Below, piece after piece: positions 59,301-64,000 of a DNA stretch of 64,000 nucleotides (positions are counted from its first letter, which is position 1; every line of letters begins with the position of its first letter). Below the pieces are notes generated by a model, which saw only the letters and a list, made by a program, of their open reading frames with translations, had not been told where the DNA came from and made no database searches. Location of the stretch: positions 11,993,501 through 12,057,500 of the forward strand of contig CM020517.1 in NCBI GenBank assembly GCA_009823395.1. Reading direction: 5' to 3'. The translations under genes and the position numbers were made by a program. Source of the DNA: Thamnaconus septentrionalis (Eukaryota > Chordata > Actinopteri > Tetraodontiformes > Monacanthidae).

Positions 59301-62300
59301 TTTCAACAGTGACACTGTCTTCTTCCTTCCAGCCATTAAGAATAACTCCGACACCAAGTTCTCCTACCAGCAGCTCCCTGTGCCTTTGAGGCTCATATAC
59401 ACAATTCTGCAGGTCTAAAATAACTGAATATTCAGATTATTATTTTAATCTGAATGTGCTCAGAGAGTCTGAGTGGCTTATCTTTCCGGCTTTCTTTTTT
59501 TTTTTAAGGAAATGTCCAAGTTTGAGGAGCCTGACATCTTGTTCAACATGATGAACTGCCTGAAGATCCTCTGCCTCCATGGAGAATGTCTGTACCTCGC
59601 CCGCAAGGATCACCCTCAGTTTCTGGCCTACGTCCAGGAGAAAATGCTCATCCCCAGGTGTGTTTGTAACCAGACATACGACTGATGAAGGGTTGCAGTA
59701 AATCTTGTCTAATGTGGGATTTGTCCTTCAGTCTGTGGTCCATGTTGAAGTCAGAGTTCTGTCAGCTGGCCTCGCTGGCTGTGCCGCAGCTTCTTCACGC
59801 CCTCTCGCTGTCAAATGGGGCGGACATCTTCTGGAACCTCATCAACTCCAACTTCAACAGCAAAGACTGGAAGATTCGGTTCGAGGCAGGTAAGAGGCCA
59901 ACCTGCAGTGTGACAACTTCCTTTCTGTTCGTAAGGTCTGAATTAGCATCGCAAAGTGATTTGATCAAGTTTATATGCTGACACACAATGAACTGGCAAC
60001 GAACTGGAATCTGTAGTTTTTAGTTACATGAAGTCAGAATGAATAATTTATTTTATTTAATTGTTTTTCTTTATTGCATGCATTTACTTAGTTTTAGGAT
60101 CAGGTTTATAAAATAATTCACTAATAATTCACCTAATAATTCACTGCCCAATTCTTAGTCTTAATGAATGAAACAATGCTTTATACGTGGACCTCCAGGT
60201 AATCTAGGATATACAGTGAAACCGCAGCGCCCATGTCTGTTGTCATGGTAACCACGGGGCTCATACAAGCGGCAAAGAGGAATTGTGGGATTAATAAGGG
60301 TTTTCTCGCCCTGTGATTGGCAGAGAGTAGCCGTGTGACCTTGAGAAAGGGGACAGGTCTTTTGTCGCAATGTGGGGTAGATGCAGTGGGAGGCGCATCC
60401 TGATTATACAGCTGCACCAAACATAAGTAAAAATGTCCAGATAGTTTGTTGCTTAGAGTGTGCATGTATGCAAATATGTACGTGAATGTACAGTAAGTGT
60501 GCATCCTTTAAACTTTACATTTTAGGAAAAGGCAGTCACATCACTGCTCTGGGATGCCTGACACCTAGTGGCCAAAGTTGCTTATTATTTTTCATTCAGG
60601 GGTGAATTCAGGTTTAGGGAGTAGGGAGACTATTTTTAGATTTCAATATGAGTCATGACACTGAAATTACTGGGATTATGTTTTAGAAAATAAACCAGTA
60701 AACAAATTCCTTGGTTACCCCACACAGTGGAGTCACTGTCTTCTGTTGCCAAAAACTGCAGCGACAAATACACTGCGACATTACTGCCATCACATTTGGA
60801 CACGGTTCTTGTATTATACCTGTTTTCTGATCTTTAGTTCTCATCCCAGACTCCGACCTTCCATCATCAAAAACATCCATAATAATTACCCCCCTGTGTA
60901 TCCCTCTGTCCTGCAAAAGTTCTCAGTTTAAATTACCTGCTACATCCTTGTCGTCAATAGTCTGGAGGTGGTGTGAATGAGGTAACTGGTCCCTTTTTGG
61001 CATAATAAAGTGCAGTTTTCCAGAACTCTGTACATTAGCACACACTCTCTGCATTATAAACACGCATAATTCAATGGAAACATAGGCAGCAGAGACTTAT
61101 ACTGTCTAGCCAACATAGTGGGTATGTTTGGGAGGCAAAGGCTTTTAAAATATGCACCTCCTACTAATAATCTTGCTTTTGCTCCACTTTTTCTTGCTGC
61201 CAGTGGAAAAGGTTGCAGTACTTTGTCGGTTCCTGGACATCGGGGCGGTGACGAAAAACCACTTGCTGAAGTATTCGCTGGCTCACGCCTTCTGCTGCTT
61301 CCTGGCCTCTGTGGAGGATGTTAACCCCGCAGTGGCCACCAGGGCGCGACTGCTGCTGGACACCATCAAGAGGCCGTCCCTGCAGGTCACCTGAAGTGAT
61401 TTTGAAATTGTCCTGACCTCAGTTTTGCAAGACTAATCTTGCAATATGCTTTACTTTTGCTGCATTTTAAAAATCTTCCGTCTAATACAGCCTGATGTGT
61501 TTAGTTGTGAGTTTACTGATTTGTGCATTCCCCCTGACCCTGAGTTCAGGAAGAAGCGGGTATTGACAATGGATGGATGGATGGATGGATGGATTTGTGT
61601 ATGTGTCTGAACAGTTCAATTAAATGCCTGTGCTATTTGTAATTCCAGGGTTTGTGCCTGTGCCTGGATTTCCAGTTTGACACTGTCGTGCGGGATCGGC
61701 CCATCATCCTCAGCAAGCTGCTGCTGCTGCATTTCCTGAAGAAAGATATTCCCGCCCTCAGCTGGGAATTCTTTGTCAACCGCTTCGAGACGCTCTCTCT
61801 GGAAGCTCAGCTGCACCTGGACTGCAACAAGGAGTTTCCCTTCCCCACTAGTAGGTTGCACATGGGTTTTTCCTCAGAACGCCGCGCACTTAACAAACAA
61901 CTAGGTTCAATTTGTGGTCTTGTTTGCCTCTCGACAGCCATAACAGCAGTGCGAACCAACGTGGCCAACCTCAGCGACACGGCGATGTGGAAGATACGAC
62001 GGGCACGTTTTGCCAGGAACCGGCAGAAAAGTGTCCGCTCCCTGCGTGACAGTGTGAAGGGGGCGCCAGCAGAGTCCAAACGGGCATTTTCTCTACCTGA
62101 GTCACTGAGCAACCGTCTGCGTGAGTATCACGAATCAAGTGCTCAGTCTTTGGTCAAACAGTGTCTAAAGCCTCGTTCAGACTGCCAGCCAAAATCGGAT
62201 TTTTAGCACATCCAGATTGAAACCGGATGGCTCTTTTGTAGTCTGAACAGTCACAAACCACATGAAATCCGATTTTTGCAAAACAGATTGAAAATCGGAT

Positions 62301-63950
62301 TTGAGAAGGAATCTGATTTGAATCAGATTCGCCTGCAATCTGAACGCAGCCCAAGTCAAGCGTCAAAGTCTGGTCCCGTTTTCCCTGTTTTTCTCCCGAC
62401 TGTTTCCCTGGATGTGCTGCTCATGTCAGTGAAAAGTGATGCGTTCATTGAACATTATTTTTGGAAACTCACACGCCCTTGCCCATTTCTGTTAATACCC
62501 AAATTCTCCACAGTGTCAGAACCATTTCCGGAGTGTCTTTGTTTGTGTGTGTGTGCATCTATTGGATGACGCTGAAACTACCTCCCTGTACCTTCTCCTA
62601 AATCGTGTTCTTCATATGTGGTTTTTAGCTTTAAGGCTCACGAGGCAAGAGCACTCTGCCCCGACACTGGGAGATATGATAGAGAAAGTCCTGCCAGGTA
62701 AATACCAACATTAAACACGGAGTGTTTCCATAATCACGCTACACTGGAGGAAAGGTTCAGTGTGTTTATTCTATATGCAGCATTCGAGTTTAAAACATGA
62801 GAAACATGAGAAAGCAATTTTTGTTCCATGATGCCAGTCATTGTTTTTCATCCAGTCTGAAATGAGTGACTGAGTATTTACGTGTCTTTACATGTCAGTC
62901 TGTGAGGACTCCAATGTACGTTTAGCACGTCTTGACATCCCCGTCTGCCTGCCTGCCTGGACCTCACCTGTGTGTTTTGTCACCCACCCCGCCTCTCCTC
63001 ATCTTCCCTCTCTCTGTCTGCAGCACGTTTCCTCCCGCACTTTAACCCTGACGCTTCAGCCCCTCTTGTAGGCCAGACCCCGTCCCCCGAGGACGACACC
63101 ATCATCCGAGACCTGCTGCCGGAGGACGCCGGCATCGACCACCAGACCGTCCACCAGCTCATCATGGTGCTCATGAAATTCATGGCCAAAGACCAGAGCA
63201 GCGCCGAGGCGGACATCGGAAGTGCCAAGGCGTTCAACACGGTCAAGCGCCATCTGTACGTGTTGCTGGGCTACGACCAGCAGGAGGGCTGCTTCATGAT
63301 TGCGCCTCAGAAGATGCGGACGTCCACCTGCTTCAACGCCTTCATCGCCGGCATTGCACAAGTAACTCACTTTCCTCGACTTGATGAGTGTCCTGTTTAA
63401 CTGCAGCTTGCAATTAAAAAATGTGTGTCATTGAATGTAATTGCTGTCTCATCCAGGTCATGGATTACAACATTGGTTTAGGAAAGCAGCTGCTCCCCCT
63501 GGTGGTCCAGGTCTTGAAGTATTGTACTTGTCCCCAGCTGAGACATTACTTCCAGCAGCCTCCTCGGTGCTCACTGTGGGCCTTGAAGCCGCACATACGG
63601 CAGATGTGGCTCAAGGCCCTGCTAGTTATTCTCTATAAGGTACCGTTTCATCCTATTTCTGATTACATTTATGTCTTTGTCATTGATGAAACATTGTGTC
63701 GACTCCAGATCGTGCAGAGTCATGCTGATGCAAAAAAAAACCAAAACTATGGGGGACTGTTATATTATGATTTGTATGCATTCACAGTACCCTTACAGAG
63801 ACATGGATGGCAGCAAAGTCGTCCTCCATCTGATACACATCACCATCAACACGCTGAACGCTCAGTATCACAGCTGCCGACCGCACGCCACTGCAGGACC
63901 GCTGTACAGCGACAACTCCAACATGAGCCGCTACAGTGAGAAAGAGAAAG
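42427..63950 (+). CDS. unc79: UNC79, NALCN channel complex subunit (5' part, partial)
   Basis: UNC79 is a very large helical-repeat protein that pairs with UNC80 and supports the neuronal sodium-leak channel NALCN. Thirty coding exons join in frame from ATG 42427 to 63950: 4516 nt, 1505 codons plus one base, of about 2600 residues in mammals. Every exon shows GT/AG borders, and the spliced protein follows vertebrate UNC79 throughout. It starts MSTKAEQFASKIRYLQEY and includes LDYQGLYVTLVTLLDLVPLL. The last donor (AAAG/GTGAGG) shows that the gene continues beyond the window. Introns over 300 bp not listed separately (48206-48984, 49549-50051, 54737-55462, 55654-56573, 56698-57215, 57357-57791, 58008-58497, 62698-63023) hold only simple repeats or the items listed here. 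Three intervals between consecutive exons in the final entries are shorter than 300 bp. Confidence 0.97.
42449..44250. other. unc79 intron 1 (1.8 kb)
   Basis: Contains a GT-rich stretch at 42460-42600, an X-box-like GTTGCCATGGCAGG at about 42659-42672 and a C-run at 42881-42888. A possible degenerate short interspersed repeat lies at about 43900-44010. No exon of another gene was recognised. Confidence 0.6.
44372..47891. other. unc79 intron 2 (3.5 kb)
   Basis: Mostly unremarkable. GT-rich sequence lies at 46250-46410 and a C-run at 47040-47051. The last 100 bases (47795-47880) are almost pure pyrimidine, with a long C-run, leading to the exon 3 acceptor. Confidence 0.65.
47892..50402 (+). 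CDS. unc79: unc79 exons 3-8
   Basis: Exons are 47892-48205, 48985-49155, 49316-49411, 49493-49548, 50052-50181 and 50338-50402 (residues about 48-325). Landmarks are PMTMCLFPVPFPLTPSLRP, DLGQSIFYTTTCLLPFLSDD, YVNLSASSMLMIAMQYTSNP, VYHCQLLECLMKHKQEVW and WPNLKPPGAISEYRGLQYT. All joins keep frame. The segment forms the first part of the alpha-helical repeat superhelix. No enzymatic motif is seen. Confidence 0.96.
50403..51962. other. unc79 intron 8 (1.6 kb)
   Basis: AT-rich. A partial relative of the btbd7 intron MITE begins at about 51528 (CCTGTGTGTAGGATTTAGCA). Nothing else was recognised. Confidence 0.6.
51963..54083 (+). CDS. unc79: unc79 exons 9-12: Cys/His-rich segment
   Basis: Exons are 51963-52051, 52437-52477 (41 bp), 52741-52769 (29 bp) and 53854-54083 (residues about 326-454). 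The protein shows paired cysteines: CEEC (346-349), CQKKNC (375-380), CFSAGCCGRHG (from 391) and CKRCHVNHH (408-416). The pattern resembles a B-box or similar zinc-binding module and is kept in mammalian UNC79. Zinc binding is an inference. Two of the exons are micro-exons supported by phase and family sequence. Confidence 0.94.
52770..53853. other. unc79 intron 11 (1.1 kb)
   Basis: Contains a short ATT/ATC repeat at about 53478-53500. Nothing else was recognised. Confidence 0.65.
54209..57356 (+). CDS. unc79: unc79 exons 13-17
   Basis: Exons are 54209-54380, 54506-54736, 55463-55653, 56574-56697 and 57216-57356 (residues about 455-741). Landmarks are LLKEAEIHAEQREFELNRRR, MVFQWFHSTAYMMDDEVGSL, CDVRFDVMVMCLLPKPVEFA, ILCLIPYNVISQPLWECFMP, FDIELCPLPFSMEEMFGFIS and IGMFSDGVNSLKELANQRK. 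All joins are in frame. The segment is helical-repeat sequence close to mammalian UNC79. Confidence 0.96.
56706..56758. repeat. (CA)n-rich microsatellite
   Basis: Imperfect CA repeat just after the exon 16 donor of unc79. Confidence 0.85.
57582..57595 (+). promoter_or_regulatory. RFX X-box match in unc79 intron 17
   Basis: GTTGCCATAGTAAC fits the X-box consensus GTYNCCATRGNAAC at every position. It sits in a stretch (57530-57660) less repetitive than the rest of the intron. Regulatory function is inferred. Confidence 0.4.
57792..58007 (+). CDS. unc79: unc79 exon 18: SPFRSP repeat segment
   Basis: Residues 742-813 begin VSVVSDPGRRGQHNTLSPF. They contain a run of serine-proline motifs (SPFPSPFRSPFRSPLRCSPF), a likely phosphorylated flexible loop also present in mammals. 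CEDDDMNLGCFILMFDLILK follows, where the helical repeat resumes. Confidence 0.95.
58130..58340. mobile_element. Possible interspersed repeat fragment
   Basis: The stretch beginning AAAGTTTATTATCCCACGAT, then GGGGAAGTAGCAG, resembles a dispersed fish repeat that I recall with a TTTATTGATCCC-type motif. The borders and class are uncertain. Confidence 0.3.
58498..61385 (+). CDS. unc79: unc79 exons 19-24
   Basis: Exons are 58498-58725, 58903-59044, 59333-59412, 59509-59657, 59732-59889 and 61204-61385 (residues about 814-1126). Landmarks are NNVFQAPWGGSHTCQKDEKA, LCQSSILCYQLGCELLERL, KFEEPDILFNMMNCLKILCL, GADIFWNLINSNFNSKDWK and TKNHLLKYSLAHAFCCFLAS. Exon 20 encodes a variable acidic stretch that differs from mammals. 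Confidence 0.96.
59890..61203. other. unc79 intron 23 (1.3 kb)
   Basis: The 60170-60400 stretch contains an X-box-like GTTGTCATGGTAAC at 60239-60252 (one mismatch to GTYNCCATRGNAAC) and a CCAAT box on the minus strand at about 60317. It could be a regulatory element. The rest is AT-rich and unremarkable. Confidence 0.45.
61570..61595. repeat. (TGGA)n microsatellite
   Basis: About six TGGA units, preceded by CAGGAAGAAGCGGGTATTGA. Fish retroelement tails often end in this way, so it may be a relic of one. Confidence 0.8.
61649..62697 (+). CDS. unc79: unc79 exons 25-27
   Basis: Exons are 61649-61850, 61938-62120 and 62629-62697 (residues about 1127-1277). Landmarks are GLCLCLDFQFDTVVRDRPII, LHFLKKDIPALSWEFFVNRF, RTNVANLSDTAMWKIRRARF and VRSLRDSVKG. 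Exon 27 (69 bp, 23 codons, RLTRQEHSAPTLGDMIEKVL) starts and ends in the same phase, so it could be skipped without a frameshift. Confidence 0.94.
62170..62350. mobile_element. MITE-like inverted-repeat element in unc79 intron 26
   Basis: The left end GCCTCGTTCAGACTGCCAGC and the inverted right end GCTGCGTTCAGATTGCAGGC are terminal inverted repeats. AATCGGATT and AATCTGATT motifs repeat inside. The GCGTTCAGACTGCAGG-type end is common in fish non-autonomous hAT-like elements (from memory). Length is 181 bp. Confidence 0.7.
63024..63950 (+). CDS. unc79: unc79 exons 28-30 (last visible)
   Basis: Exons are 63024-63361, 63457-63639 and 63788-63950 (residues about 1278-1505). Landmarks are DLLPEDAGIDHQTVHQLIMV, FNTVKRHLYVLLGYDQQEG, FIAGIAQ then VMDYNIGLGKQLLPLVVQVL, SLWALKPHIRQMWLKALLVI and GPLYSDNSNMSRYSEKEK. 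The final donor at 63951 leaves one base of a split codon, so coding continues beyond the window. Confidence 0.96.
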
Positions 63951-64000
63951 GTGAGGTCAAACAAATGTGGCGATCACAATTCAGGTCCTTCGGTGCAGAT

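Noticed and set aside
1..64000. CRISPR arrays, operons, bacterial promoters, tRNA or rRNA genes
   Set aside because: The window is animal nuclear DNA. No regular spacer-repeat array, cloverleaf or rRNA sequence was seen.

Overview
The window is vertebrate nuclear DNA, almost certainly from a teleost fish. The genes are split into many short exons with GT/AG borders. The spliced proteins align along their length with vertebrate ITPK1, UBR7, BTBD7, COX8 and UNC79. Introns are mostly 0.1-7 kb and carry short inverted-repeat elements of the kind common in fish. No bacterial, viral or plasmid features are seen.

Layout, left to right. (1) itpk1, minus strand: four coding exons between 192 and 13402 plus a probable non-coding first exon ending at 13961. 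The gene runs off the left edge, and only its first 121 codons are here. (2) ubr7, plus strand: complete, 11 coding exons from 15279 to 18614, with a poly(A) signal at 19001. It diverges from itpk1 across a gap of about 0.9 kb. (3) btbd7, minus strand: complete, ten coding exons from 33019 down to 21592, an untranslated lead-in and a long 3' UTR. It meets ubr7 tail to tail. (4) A small two-exon cox8 gene, plus strand, 39981-40901, lying upstream of both btbd7 and unc79. (5) unc79, plus strand: 30 coding exons from 42427 to 63950, giving 1505 codons of a protein of about 2600 residues. It continues past the right edge.

From general knowledge, the order and orientation (itpk1 -, ubr7 +, btbd7 -, cox8 +, unc79 +) match the human 14q32 block ITPK1-UBR7-BTBD7-COX8C-UNC79. 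This is an old linkage group compressed into about 64 kb. The genes do not form one pathway: an inositol phosphate kinase, a histone H2B ubiquitin ligase, a regulator of epithelial remodelling, a respiratory complex IV subunit and a subunit of the NALCN sodium-leak channel complex.

The non-coding DNA holds at least five short inverted-repeat transposon-like elements, several microsatellites and pyrimidine tracts that serve splice acceptors, and candidate regulatory motifs (CRE/ETS at the ubr7 promoter, RFX X-box-like sites in unc79 introns). I found no previously undescribed biological system. The oddities most worth checking are an exact 51-bp tandem duplication abutting a ubr7 splice donor, the nearly touching 3' ends of ubr7 and btbd7, and the easily missed cox8 gene. 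Exon borders were derived by hand from reading frame, GT/AG signals and remembered family sequence; no alignment or search was run.
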